Part shown: positions 1 through 7,948 of the stretch, piece by piece
Position numbering within the stretch: the stretch's first letter is position 1
Layout: the number at the start of each line of letters is the position of its first letter
Program-made: the position numbers and the translations under genes
Notes under the pieces: generated by a model
The model's database searches: none
The model's input: the letters and a program-made list of their open reading frames with translations, nothing else
Told to the model about the DNA's origin: nothing
DNA from: Thiotrichaceae bacterium
GTDB taxonomy: Bacteria > Pseudomonadota > Gammaproteobacteria > Thiotrichales > Thiotrichaceae
Assembly (NCBI GenBank): GCA_027008885.1
Contig: JALVDQ010000264.1
Location: forward strand, 1-27,316
Direction: 5' to 3'
DNA: 27,316 nucleotides

Positions 1-1231
1 TGTAGCCAGGCGACGCAAGCGTACCTTTAGGTTCAACAATTTCATCCAGAATATCCCTAAATGCCGCAGCAAGTGCATCCGGATCTGTTGCACTAAAATA
101 GCCATCTTCCACCTTGCCGGTAGCCGGGTCATCATCAATAGTTTCAAGATGTTTTAAATAATTTTGTGCAGCTTCAGACAAGTTAGCGCCAAATCCGATG
201 GTATAGGTTTTTATGGTCTGCATACCATCCAGATTACTATTATCATGATCAGCAATATAACGGGTCAACTCAGGTCCACATTTTCCAGCTGTAAAGCCAT
301 CCGGACTATCTTCACAGTCTGGCACTGCAGCAGCAAGCACACTAGTTCCAGTATTACCCTGTAAAAGCTGAGCAAAAGGCCCTCTACTCTTACCCCAATC
401 TACTCCTTGTGTATTGGCTGCATTTTTATAATAGTATGTAGGCGACCCATCTGACATCAAAACAATATAATTTGACTGGCAGGAGCCTGTAATAGGACTA
501 ATATAATTTGGTGCCTCACTATAGTTTCTCTTATGATAATAAATATCATTTGTTATATTATCTCCTGAATATGTGCTTGGGTGAGCACCAACTCCATTTG
601 TCCCATTTGGCGCATCCAGTCCATAGCGCATTTGTTCGCCTCGATAATACAAAGCCGCTTCATAGAGTGCTCCTACAAGAGGTGTACCTCCAACTGCTGT
701 CCAGTCATTAACAACCCCAGACAGATAGCTACGAACAGTTTCATTTGGTCCTGGATAATAAGGCAAACCGTAGACATCACTCTGCGTTGGAATGACTTCC
801 CGAGCCAACGCATTGATATCCGTTAATGGAAATGCAACACCATTAACACCATGAGTACGCCAACCTTCTTGTTTAGTGTACCACTCCCAATACCGACCAT
901 TATTTCCAGGTTTTCTATTTGATCTTGGACCAAAACGCATTAGACCCACATTGACATTATCAGGTGCTTCAGCCAATACAGATTCAACCGCATTTTGCAA
1001 AATCTCCAGGCGTGATGTACCACTATAATTTGGACTATCTGAATCATGCCCTTCTACATCCCAGTTCATACTGCCTGAATTATCCAGTACAAATAACAAA
1101 TTTGGCTTGGAAACATTTACTGAATAGAAAACTTCTGTATCATCCGCATTTGTGGCTAAAACTGTTGCCATAACCGAGGTAGTTAAAAAAGTTTTAAGCA
1201 CCCTGCTTATATTCATCGTGATAGTTTTCAT
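1..1231 (-). CDS. pilY1: PilY1-like type IV pilus tip protein, N-terminal part
   Basis: This reading frame is open at the left edge, so only about 410 N-terminal residues are present. The first codons encode a signal-peptide-like stretch, followed by a von Willebrand factor A domain. The MIDAS metal site is visible as DNSGSM (about residues 50-55), with the later threonine in VGGTPLVGAL and the aspartate in VLMSDGSP. PilY1 proteins sit at the pilus tip or cell surface and act in pilus biogenesis, adhesion and mechanosensing. The calcium-binding beta-propeller expected in the C-terminal half lies outside the window. It follows pilX by 53 bp on the same strand, the usual order for minor-pilin operons. 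I chose the ATG at 1231; an in-frame ATG at 1216 is the alternative. No strong Shine-Dalgarno sequence is visible at either. Confidence 0.88.
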   Translation of the reverse strand, partial: MKTITMNISRVLKTFLTTSVMATVLATNADDTEVFYSVNVSKPNLLFVLDNSGSMNWDVEGHDSDSPNYSGTSRLEILQNAVESVLAEAPDNVNVGLMRFGPRSNRKPGNNGRYWEWYTKQEGWRTHGVNGVAFPLTDINALAREVIPTQSDVYGLPYYPGPNETVRSYLSGVVNDWTAVGGTPLVGALYEAALYYRGEQMRYGLDAPNGTNGVGAHPSTYSGDNITNDIYYHKRNYSEAPNYISPITGSCQSNYIVLMSDGSPTYYYKNAANTQGVDWGKSRGPFAQLLQGNTGTSVLAAAVPDCEDSPDGFTAGKCGPELTRYIADHDNSNLDGMQTIKTYTIGFGANLSEAAQNYLKHLETIDDDPATGKVEDGYFSATDPDALAAAFRDILDEIVEPKGTLASPGY

Positions 1232-1284
1232 CGTTTTTTCACCCGCACAAATTATTTTAATTTTTAATGGTATTGCTTCTATGT

Positions 1285-1803
1285 TTATTTATTTAAGTAA
1301 CTGTTTTTAAATGGATTAGGCTTTTCCTTTCCGGCTCCTCTATTATGCCTGTCATCAGCACCCGTATTTCTTTTTTTAATTATTGCCTCAAAATCGTATA
1401 AATCACAGCGGGGGACACTTGGTCCCAGGCTAATAGCCTTGCCATTAAAGCCATTACATTCATAGCGAATATGTCTATCCGTTATTTTTAACTCGACACC
1501 CTGCTCTCCCGGCAATTGATACTCACCTGTGGTTTCGGAGAAACTTGCACCATTCGCTCCTGTCAAGGGTTTATACAGCTTCAGAACCGAAGTAATTTCT
1601 TTTAGTTTATTCTCTGCCCGCTGAAAAAGCAGGGATTGCTGTTGCTCATTTCCTGCCGCCAATATATCCAGAATAGAAATTTTGGTTGCAGATACACTGA
1701 CAATAGTCATCAGGGTAAGAAAAATCAAAACTGTAATTAATGTCGCTCCTTGCTGTTTTGCAGAAGAACCATAATAACCACTGCTTACTTCTGGAATAGC
1801 CAT
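1285..1803 (-). CDS. pilX: PilX-type minor pilin
   Basis: A 172-residue protein whose N-terminus has the type IV prepilin pattern: a short basic/polar leader, then KQQGATLITVLIFLTLMTIV, a hydrophobic helix of about 20 residues. As in other PilX proteins, the glutamate at position 5 of the mature pilin is not obvious. The helix continues as the amphipathic segment typical of PilX_N (AAGNEQQQSLLFQRAENKL). PilX is a minor pilin of the type IV pilus initiation complex with PilV, PilW and PilY1. Its ATG overlaps the stop codon of pilW by one base (TAATG), so translation is probably coupled. The C-terminus is polar, and the cysteines at about residues 115 and 133 could form the usual disulfide. The identification rests mainly on operon position and the N-terminal motif. 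Confidence 0.85.
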   Translation of the reverse strand: MAIPEVSSGYYGSSAKQQGATLITVLIFLTLMTIVSVSATKISILDILAAGNEQQQSLLFQRAENKLKEITSVLKLYKPLTGANGASFSETTGEYQLPGEQGVELKITDRHIRYECNGFNGKAISLGPSVPRCDLYDFEAIIKKRNTGADDRHNRGAGKEKPNPFKNSYLNK

Positions 1804-2762
1804 TATAGAAGTGCTCCCTTATTGCGATTTTCAAGGTTAATTGTTGTTGTATAAACACGAAAAAGGCGACGTAAATCTTTTGTTGCAACACGTCTTCTTA
1901 CATCCAGTAATGTATACCAGATTTTATCACTTGGCTCTTTCAGGATATCTTTTGAAGAGCGCATCAGCATGGCTACCTGAACACTGCTTACATAACCCCA
2001 TTCATTACTGGCAGTGATGTCATTTGCCCGGCGATAAGATATCGTGCCATCTGCTTTTTTTATGCCATAAAGAAATTGCAGATATTCCATATTTTCAACT
2101 AAGGGTTGTGCGCCACCACGACTACCTTTGCAGTAAAGTGTGCGATTACTCGCCCTTAGCCAGAAGGTACTAAAAATCTTTGCTTCTGTAGGATCTTCCA
2201 TGCCAGAATCGGGATCGGTACTGCACGAAACCACACGTGGGTTATCGCGCTTGGCACCACCACCAAGACAATCATAATAAACCAGCGCAGCCGGATTCAC
2301 ATTAGCTGTGCCAGGACAGGTAGCAACACCTGGCTTGCACGGGTTATCAGCCAAAGAAACCACCGTCATAACATCCGTTCTTCCTGAATCTCGCGTCCTT
2401 TGCCACCAGAGAGGCGTATATAAATCTCTACTAATACCCGCACCGCAGTTTTTGTTTGTCAAAACTCCATCTTCAGGGGTATAAAAAGCGGTTTCCAGGC
2501 GAACATTATTAATAGACGGGTAACCCGCATGAAGAATCGTTTGTCTTAAAATATTAATGGCAGCCCGGGCATTTGCATCCATTTCACTTAGCGCTGCTCT
2601 TGTCTTGTCAGCTTCTTTGGTACCAATAAAATTAGTCACTACTCCGGCAAGAATAAAAGTACCCAAAGTAATTGAAACAAGAAGCTCGACCAGGGACAAA
2701 CCCTTTTGTGCATTTATTATTCGGGTATGACGAAACTTTTTCTCTTTGTTTTTATTATTCAT
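1803..2762 (-). CDS. pilW: PilW-type minor pilin
   Basis: A 319-residue prepilin-like protein. The prepilin peptidase site is clear: a basic leader ending in QKG followed by LSLVELLVSITLGTFILAGV, with glutamate at mature position 5 and a long hydrophobic helix. The length fits PilW, the largest pseudopilin-like subunit of the minor-pilin complex. Several cysteines in the globular part (NKNCGAG, NPCKPG, YYDCLGG, VVSCST) suggest disulfides formed in the periplasm. It lies 14 bp after pilV and overlaps pilX by one base, so it is the second gene of the operon. It would help start pilus assembly and present PilY1 at the tip. Confidence 0.88.
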   Translation of the reverse strand: MNNKNKEKKFRHTRIINAQKGLSLVELLVSITLGTFILAGVVTNFIGTKEADKTRAALSEMDANARAAINILRQTILHAGYPSINNVRLETAFYTPEDGVLTNKNCGAGISRDLYTPLWWQRTRDSGRTDVMTVVSLADNPCKPGVATCPGTANVNPAALVYYDCLGGGAKRDNPRVVSCSTDPDSGMEDPTEAKIFSTFWLRASNRTLYCKGSRGGAQPLVENMEYLQFLYGIKKADGTISYRRANDITASNEWGYVSSVQVAMLMRSSKDILKEPSDKIWYTLLDVRRRVATKDLRRLFRVYTTTINLENRNKGALL

Positions 2763-2776
2763 AATATTTTTATCAT

Positions 2777-3316
2777 TTATGGAATAATGGAAACAACCAG
2801 GTTCTTTGTTTGAAGCTCATTTTCAGTTGCTTGCTGCTGATGAGATTTACCCTCTTTCCAGCTCACTGAAATATGATGCAGTGCTTTTTTTGTATTACAG
2901 GCTACGTCACATGACACATTCAAAGTACCATCTGTGAGAAGATTAACGATTCCACCTTCTCTTTTGGTTCCTCGTTTCATGCCACACATGATTTCCTGCA
3001 AATCAAATTTTGCGACCTGCTCGGGAGTACAATAGGTTGTTCTTCGACATGCTGTAAGAGCATCAGAACAAGTTACTGATGAGGCATAAAAGCCACCTTT
3101 AGCACCTTTAGGGTTAGCTCTCATTCTATCCGCAAGCTCCATCGCATACATTGTTGCAATGGTTCTTGAGTGAGCACCCGCAGTACCTTTTAATGACACA
3201 ATTTGCAGACCACCAAGACCCAGTAGTCCAATCGACATAACCAGAAGACTTATAAGAACTTCAAGCAAAGAAAAACCCGACTGACGGGAATCGTTTGAAA
3301 TTTGAAAATAAGACAC
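2777..3316 (-). CDS. pilV: PilV-type minor pilin, GTG start
   Basis: A 179-residue prepilin-like protein with a canonical leader and cleavage site: SRQSG followed by FSLLEVLISLLVMSIGLLGL (phenylalanine at +1, glutamate at +5). GLLGLGGLQ immediately after the helix is characteristic of PilV. The globular domain holds several cysteines (VTCSD, TACRRT, EIMCGM, VSCDVACN), probably disulfide-bonded. It is the first gene of the four-gene minor-pilin operon. The start codon is GTG at 3316, preceded by a weak TGGA. A promoter-like sequence lies 37-65 bp upstream. A FimU/GspH pilin gene, often first in such operons, is missing here; the repeat at 3521-3679 lies upstream instead. Confidence 0.88.
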   Translation of the reverse strand: MSYFQISNDSRQSGFSLLEVLISLLVMSIGLLGLGGLQIVSLKGTAGAHSRTIATMYAMELADRMRANPKGAKGGFYASSVTCSDALTACRRTTYCTPEQVAKFDLQEIMCGMKRGTKREGGIVNLLTDGTLNVSCDVACNTKKALHHISVSWKEGKSHQQQATENELQTKNLVVSIIP

Positions 3317-3352
3317 TTTTGTTTCCAGGTAATTATTTTAATTATTGGGGAT

Positions 3353-3381
3353 ATTATACTAAGCAATACTAATATTTTGAA
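3353..3381 (-). promoter_or_regulatory. Predicted sigma-70 promoter of the minor-pilin operon
   Basis: On the minus strand a perfect -10 box TATAAT (3353-3358) is preceded by a 17-bp spacer and the -35-like TTCAAA (3376-3381, 4 of 6 consensus matches). Its position, 37 bp upstream of the pilV GTG, fits transcription of pilV-pilW-pilX-pilY1. This is a prediction by eye. Confidence 0.5.
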
Positions 3382-3520
3382 TGGAGAATAATAATATTAA
3401 GCCGTGTAACTATGTTAAGAATACTACCAATTTTCAGTAAAACATCAACTTTTATCGGTAACAAACCGATAAAAGGCAGAGTAAAGAAAGCAAACTGGAA
3501 AGATTAGAGCACAGCTTCTT

Positions 3521-3679
3521 AGAGCCTGTCTGGGAATATGAATCGAGCGAGGGAAGCTGATTTGAGCGAGATTTTTTATCAATTTGAGGCAAATAGTCAT
3601 TCTATTTAACGAAAATTGAGGAAAATGCAGCCAAATTCAGCTTTTCCGCAGTAGGCTCACCATTCCTAGACAGATTCTT
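3521..3679. repeat. MITE-like repeat with imperfect terminal inverted repeats
   Basis: The left end AGAGCCTGTCTGGGAAT and the reverse complement of the right end (AGAATCTGTCTAGGAAT, read from 3679 back) match at 14 of 17 positions. The element is about 159 bp and encodes nothing. Its right-hand 65 bp (about 3615-3680) closely resemble 19242-19307, and the end motif GAGCCTGTCTGAGAA recurs at 9330, 10479 and 19106. It fills most of the 375-bp gap between the pilus operon and the M28-like gene. I see no transposase of this family in the window. Confidence 0.65.
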
Positions 3680-3691
3680 ATTTACAAGGGA

Positions 3692-4744
3692 TTAATTTAA
3701 TGGCACATTTCTTCCGTGACGCCCATCAACCAGCATTTCGCCCTCTTTTTCTACCGCTTCAGTATCCATGACAACTTGATATAATCCCTTTATAAGCATT
3801 GCCATTTTTTTATAATCCATGCGGTCTACTATATCTTCAATCTGTATTTTTTGTTTGCGGTATTTTGCCGTATCCGTCACTAAAATAGCGGGAAAACCCA
3901 GACGCTGATAATTCAAATGATCCTGGGAACTGGTCAAATTAAAATTCTCGGGTACATTAAACGAATAAACAGGCAATGGTGAGGCGCTAATAAAGCTTTT
4001 CTTCAAGGCTCTGACTTTATCAAAATCCTTCAAACGTGCAATCAAACCAATGTAATCGCCTTTATCGGGGTAAATAAAATTCAAGAATTTATAAGGATAT
4101 TTCTGACTTTGATCTTTTTCATTAAAACTTCCAACACCATCCAGAGACAGCATCAGGCGCACTTTTTTCTTTGCCTTTAATAATGATTTGGCATGATTAT
4201 AGCTACCCATATTTTCACGAATAGCGGCTTTCCCCTGGGACAGTGGATAAGCAACCAGTATAACTTTTATGGGTAATTTACTTTCTGATTTAGACAATTG
4301 GTGAGCCAGTTCAATCAGGGTAGCAATACCACTGGCATTACCATCGACATCAAGAGAGTCATTTTCAGCATCATAATGTGCGCCAATAACAAAGACTTCT
4401 TTCGTATCAGGACCCAGCTCCAGTTCAACATTGCTAAACCGTCCACCAAGCGTTGTATATGCCTGATACTTTGCATCACCAAAACGCTTGAGCTGATCGT
4501 ATATATAGTGAGCAGTGATATTCAGATTGCCGTATTCAATGGTGCGAGGTGAAAAATCATGGATAAGAGTAGAAACATACGATTTTAGAACGACTTCACT
4601 GATATCCGTAGATGTCTGCTTGTCATGCGACCAGGTAAAAGTTGGCACTGTAAATGCAAACCAGAGAATAAATACGACCCCGGTTAGCACCAAAAGCCAG
4701 TCAACCACTTTGTGTATGAGATTTTTTACAAATAGCTCAAACAT
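3692..4744 (-). CDS. Membrane-anchored M28-family peptidase homologue, probably catalytically dead
   Basis: A 350-residue protein with one N-terminal membrane helix (about residues 14-34) followed by a zinc-aminopeptidase (M28) fold. Metal-ligand motifs are partly kept: GAHYDA (His123), DVDGNASG (Asp134, where the family usually has DDN), SLDGVG (Asp202) and SQDH (His276) followed by GFPAILVTDTA. The segment that normally reads as alanine/asparagine-Glu-Glu, supplying the catalytic base and a metal ligand, reads YPLSQGKAAIRENMGS here, so the Glu-Glu pair is Ser169-Gln170. M28 enzymes cut N-terminal residues or amidated substrates. This copy probably binds rather than cleaves, which is an inference. 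It stands alone, with no operon partner. Confidence 0.8.
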   Translation of the reverse strand: MFELFVKNLIHKVVDWLLVLTGVVFILWFAFTVPTFTWSHDKQTSTDISEVVLKSYVSTLIHDFSPRTIEYGNLNITAHYIYDQLKRFGDAKYQAYTTLGGRFSNVELELGPDTKEVFVIGAHYDAENDSLDVDGNASGIATLIELAHQLSKSESKLPIKVILVAYPLSQGKAAIRENMGSYNHAKSLLKAKKKVRLMLSLDGVGSFNEKDQSQKYPYKFLNFIYPDKGDYIGLIARLKDFDKVRALKKSFISASPLPVYSFNVPENFNLTSSQDHLNYQRLGFPAILVTDTAKYRKQKIQIEDIVDRMDYKKMAMLIKGLYQVVMDTEAVEKEGEMLVDGRHGRNVPLN

Positions 4745-5104
4745 AGAAATTGCTCATCCGTAAGCAAACTGCACTTAATATTCACAAACAAAATATCTCC
4801 AGAAGCTTATCTGGAAACCAGTTTTTTCAAAATTTCGTCAATATTATAGTGGCTTATAGAAAAACACTATATATCGTGGTCAAATTTTTGAAAAGTTAGC
4901 CCCCAAAGCCTGACCGTGATGAATAATAATGCAGAAATTAATAAAGTTATTGAACTCTCTCACACCAGCCAGCCCATTAAAATCGAATACATACCAATGG
5001 GTTATTCTTGCTGATAAGGTGACATTATTCTGAGGAAGCATACCTTCTCCACTATTCCCGGAGAAGCCCCCTACCAACTTCAGATAATATATAATATATT
5101 GAGC
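4745..5104. other. Gene-poor spacer between the M28-like gene and rpsT
   Basis: This 360-bp stretch lies between the M28-like start and the rpsT terminator. An 88-codon open frame on the minus strand (4880-5146) runs through the rpsT terminator, has no ribosome-binding site and shows no recognisable family, so I do not call it a gene. No repeat family seen elsewhere in the window is recognisable here. Confidence 0.4.
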
Positions 5105-5134
5105 AAAAAAAAGCCAGCATATTTGCTGGCTTTT
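5105..5134 (-). terminator. Rho-independent terminator of rpsT
   Basis: On the minus strand, AAAAGCCAGCA and TGCTGGCTTTT form an 11-bp perfect stem around a 4-nt loop, continuing into a run of T (eight T counting the stem end). It begins about 22 bp after the rpsT stop codon. Confidence 0.9.
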
Positions 5135-5155
5135 ACAGGGCGTCAACTTTCTACT

Positions 5156-5416
5156 TTACAAACTATTAATTCTGGCATTCAAACGGCTTTTATGGCGCGC
5201 AGCTTTATTCTTGTGAATGATTCCTTTAGATACGCTTGAATCAAGGGCTGGTACTGCCAGCTTGTAAGCCGCCACAGCAGCCTCTTTATCGCCATTTTCT
5301 ATTGCGTAAACAACCGCTTTTACCTTGGTACGCATCCCTGAGCGAATATGTTTGTTATGCATACGCCTGCTTTCTGACTGACGTGCACGCTTCTTGGCTG
5401 ATTTAATATTAGGCAA
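5156..5416 (-). CDS. rpsT: 30S ribosomal protein S20, TTG start
   Basis: An 86-residue, strongly basic protein with the S20 signature: [14 protein letters not shown] at the N-terminus, then [15 protein letters not shown], and the C-terminal [20 protein letters not shown]20 binds 16S rRNA early in 30S assembly. The start codon is TTG at 5416, preceded by GGAG at good spacing. The E. coli gene also starts with UUG, which is linked to its autoregulation by S20, so the rare start may be functional. The gene has its own predicted promoter (5473-5501) and a strong terminator (5105-5134), making it a monocistronic unit. Confidence 0.97.
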   Translation of the reverse strand: MPNIKSAKKRARQSESRRMHNKHIRSGMRTKVKAVVYAIENGDKEAAVAAYKLAVPALDSSVSKGIIHKNKAARHKSRLNARINSL

Positions 5417-5472
5417 AACTGTTCTCCACTATATCAATTAACCCAATATGGGCTCTAAAAAACAAGGGGCGC

Positions 5473-5501
5473 ATTATGCCGACATTTTATCAGAACATCA
5501 A
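5473..5501 (-). promoter_or_regulatory. Predicted rpsT promoter
   Basis: On the minus strand, -35 TTGATG (5496-5501) and -10 CATAAT (5473-5478, 5 of 6 consensus matches) are separated by 17 bp, about 57 bp upstream of the TTG start. The GC-rich GCGCCCC following the -10 resembles the discriminator of growth-rate-controlled promoters. That last point is inference. Confidence 0.55.
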
Positions 5502-5520
5502 CACCCTTTTATATTTTATT

Positions 5521-6498
5521 TTATCTGATACTTACAGGAGCTGAGGAATAGCGCTTTTCACTCTCGATATTTAATCTCCTGAAGAGTTGCTGGTCATGGT
5601 CTTCATCAGGATTATCCGTAGTCAGCAACCTGTCACCATAGAACATAGAATTGGCACCTGCAAAAAAACACAAAGCCTGCATTTCATCATTCATTTCAGC
5701 CCGACCTGCTGACAGCCTGACGTAAGATTTAGGCATAATAATTCTGGCTACCGCAACCGTTCTGATAAACTCGAAAGAATCCAGTTTGTCAATACCATCC
5801 AGCGGTGTTCCCTTAATCTGTACCAGATCATTGATAGGCACCGAAGCAGGGTGTTCTGGCAAATTTGCCAGTTGTTGAAGCAAGCTTGCCCTGTCCCTGC
5901 GTGTTTCACCCATACCAAGAATCCCGCCTGAACAAACATTAATCCCCGCCTTGCGAACATTCTCCAGGGTATCAAGCCGATCCTGATAGGTACGGGTAGA
6001 TATTACTTCACCATAGAACTCCGGCGATGTATCCAGATTATGATTATAATAATCCAGACCCGAGTCTTTAAGTTTTTTCGCCTGCTCCTCTTCCAGCATT
6101 CCCAGGGTTACGCAGGTTTCCATATCCAGCGCCTTTACCGCTGCAATCATATTGATCACATGATCCAGACTTTTATCGGTTGGATTACGCCATGCAGCCC
6201 CCATGCAAAAACGGGTTGCACCATTTTCCTTTGCCTGTTTGGCTGCCGAGACAACTTCTTCAATTGGCAACAGCCTTTCACGCTCTAATCCGGTATCATT
6301 TCTTGAACTTTGCGAACAATAGGAGCAATCTTCAGGACATGCCCCCGTCTTGATACTTAACAAGGTACTCACCTGAACCTTATTCTGGTCAAAATTCTTG
6401 CGATGTATACTGTGGGCTTGATAAATCAAGTCATTAAAGGGCAAATCAAATAATGCCTCAATCTCGCCCAGCTCCCAGTTATTCCGTAACTCACTCAT
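5521..6498 (-). CDS. bioB: Biotin synthase
   Basis: A 325-residue radical-SAM enzyme that inserts sulfur into dethiobiotin, the last step of biotin synthesis. The radical-SAM [4Fe-4S] motif is CPEDCSYC (Cys54, Cys58, Cys61). Ligands of the sulfur-donating [2Fe-2S] cluster are all visible: the cysteines in [17 protein letters not shown] and NVCSGGILG, and the arginine in YVRLSAGR. Length and motifs match complete, active BioB. The other bio genes are not adjacent. The ATG overlaps the stop of the upstream membrane-protein gene by 4 bases (ATGA), which suggests coupled translation. The C-terminus ([11 protein letters not shown]) is shorter than in some relatives. Confidence 0.97.
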   Translation of the reverse strand: MSELRNNWELGEIEALFDLPFNDLIYQAHSIHRKNFDQNKVQVSTLLSIKTGACPEDCSYCSQSSRNDTGLERERLLPIEEVVSAAKQAKENGATRFCMGAAWRNPTDKSLDHVINMIAAVKALDMETCVTLGMLEEEQAKKLKDSGLDYYNHNLDTSPEFYGEVISTRTYQDRLDTLENVRKAGINVCSGGILGMGETRRDRASLLQQLANLPEHPASVPINDLVQIKGTPLDGIDKLDSFEFIRTVAVARIIMPKSYVRLSAGRAEMNDEMQALCFFAGANSMFYGDRLLTTDNPDEDHDQQLFRRLNIESEKRYSSAPVSIR

Positions 6499-6884
6499 TT
6501 ATGCTGATCCTTTATTTCTACATCATGCCATTCTTCCTTGTTTATCTTTATGATTTCCATTACAGACAATGGAATCAAAATCAGGGCGCAGATACCCCAT
6601 AGCAGCCACCAGTAACGATAGAAAAAATCACCAGGAGCAAAAGTCAGAATGGGAACAAGAGCACCCGCAAGCCCGTAATAGTAATACGCCGCTTTTTGAG
6701 TGTAATAGCCAACCCTGGGATTAGGGTGATGCCTGTATAATGCATAAACAAACATTGAGGCGCCAAACCAGAATATAAAAAATGGGAACGGAACTAAAAT
6801 CGAAACAATATTCCCATAATTAAATAACTTGGCATTTCTTTTGGCTTGCGCTGCTGTAACTATTTTCTTATCTTCAACTGGCAT
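6495..6884 (-). CDS. Small integral membrane protein coupled to bioB
   Basis: A 129-residue protein that I cannot assign to a named family. After a short basic N-terminus it has hydrophobic segments at about residues 25-50, 67-84 and 91-110. The loop [20 protein letters not shown] lies between the first two, and the C-terminus is charged and lysine/aspartate-rich. Its stop codon overlaps the bioB start (ATGA), so the two are probably co-transcribed and translationally coupled. The arrangement invites a link to biotin metabolism such as precursor uptake, but nothing in the sequence shows that. Confidence 0.75.
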   Translation of the reverse strand: MPVEDKKIVTAAQAKRNAKLFNYGNIVSILVPFPFFIFWFGASMFVYALYRHHPNPRVGYYTQKAAYYYYGLAGALVPILTFAPGDFFYRYWWLLWGICALILIPLSVMEIIKINKEEWHDVEIKDQHK

Positions 6885-6974
6885 TATTCTATATACTGGT
6901 CATTAATTAAGGTAGCGAGTTTTATGTTTTTTAGGCTATCTGTCAATGAAACTTATCAATACTGAGTATTACCA

Positions 6975-7244
6975 ATGCATCCCACTACGATTCCCAATAA
7001 AGAAAGCGTAAGACGCATCAGTGTCTTGCATCATGCCAGTTATTGTTATTTACTCGTTATTCCTGATGATCCCCAGGTTTATATCCATGCAAATATTGAT
7101 GAAAAATACCTGGACGATTACAGGCAGGAACTCGCAGACTGGTGCGGAATGAAATTTCAAGTGCAAAATGAATCAGGCGATAAAGAAATCATCAAAAACA
7201 TAAAACAAAATGGTGAAAAAATACTTCCTATCCGGATTGAATAA
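6975..7244 (+). CDS. Small hypothetical protein
   Basis: An 89-residue soluble protein with no signal peptide or membrane segment and no family I recognise. It has two cysteines and an acidic middle section (HANIDEKYLDDYRQELADW). It is divergent from the bioB-coupled membrane protein gene, 90 bp apart. No clear Shine-Dalgarno sequence precedes the ATG, so the start is uncertain. Codon use resembles the neighbouring genes, and no better overlapping frame exists. Confidence 0.5.
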   Translation: MHPTTIPNKESVRRISVLHHASYCYLLVIPDDPQVYIHANIDEKYLDDYRQELADWCGMKFQVQNESGDKEIIKNIKQNGEKILPIRIE

Positions 7245-7261
7245 GCAGTGTTCAGGTATTT

Positions 7262-7585
7262 CACATACTCAATGCAGACTACACGCCCTGCCCTCTGCCT
7301 TCTATCCTTTGCTACCCATCCCCCCCTTTTTTATATATTTTTTGCGTAGTGTTAAGGAACGAACACAGGCACAATGCTTAAATAATGTGCCACCTGACCC
7401 CGTATTCCGCAAGGCTACATACGGGCTACAAACTGCATTTTGCACACTCAACGCAGGCTACATGCTCTGTTTCTGTCCTCTGTCCTCTGTCTTCTGACTC
7501 ACCCATCCCCCCTGTTTTTTATATATTTTTGCGTAGTGCTAAGGAACGAAACACAGGGACAGTGGTTAGCAATGCGCCATTGCAC
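7262..7585. repeat. Diverged direct repeat, two copies about 181 bp apart
   Basis: Copy A (about 7262-7397) and copy B (about 7443-7585) share CACA(TA)CTCAAYGCAG, a pyrimidine-rich tract of CCTCTG/TCTTCTG type, ACCCATCCCCCC, TTTTTTATATATTTTT and GCGTAGTG, and AAGGAACGAA followed by ACACAGG. They fill most of the 436-bp gap between the 89-residue gene and the next membrane-protein gene. The central ACCCATCCCCCC plus T/A tract also occurs at 21536-21567 and, inverted, at 25373-25401. Short open frames across this region are repeat-derived and not called. Confidence 0.7.
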
Positions 7586-7680
7586 CCAAAACTTTAGCCT
7601 GTTGTTTTGATATGACTCATGTCGTCACTTGATTACTTATGTAATAATCAAAAACCTGTCTGAAAATAGTGAGGTTAGGT

Positions 7681-7935
7681 ATGGCTTTTTTATTAAAACG
7701 GTTTTTTGCCTTGCATGTAAGCGTAGCTTATCTGGGGATGTTAACAGGCTTGGGTATGCTGGCTTTTAGTGCTGCCTTCTTCAATCTTCTTATCTATGGC
7801 TCTGAGTTACCCGTTTATTTGCATTGGTCGATTACTTATATTTTGTTTGTTATTGGTCCGGGTGCGCTGATCCTGAGCCTTATTTTCTATCTTAAAATAA
7901 AATCCAAAACCAGTTCTGGCAACTATTCACATTAA
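7681..7935 (+). CDS. Small two-helix membrane protein upstream of a nosD-like gene
   Basis: An 84-residue protein with two clear membrane helices (about residues 10-37 and 49-75) and a short polar C-terminus. I chose the ATG at 7681 because GAGGT lies 5 bp upstream; an in-frame GTG at 7669 is a weaker alternative. It ends 13 bp before the NosD-like gene on the same strand, so the two are probably one transcription unit. I do not recognise its family. A helper role for the exported downstream protein is only an inference from spacing. Confidence 0.7.
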   Translation: MAFLLKRFFALHVSVAYLGMLTGLGMLAFSAAFFNLLIYGSELPVYLHWSITYILFVIGPGALILSLIFYLKIKSKTSSGNYSH

Positions 7936-7948
7936 CTTATAAGTCACT

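Noticed and set aside
4880..5146. 88-codon open frame on the minus strand
   Set aside because: It runs through the rpsT terminator, has no ribosome-binding site and shows no recognisable protein pattern.
7262..7585. CRISPR array
   Set aside because: There are only two long, diverged repeats, without regular short repeats and spacers, and no cas genes in the window.
7210..7597. Two overlapping plus-strand open frames of 95 and 70 codons
   Set aside because: They are translations of the diverged direct repeat, with no ribosome-binding site.
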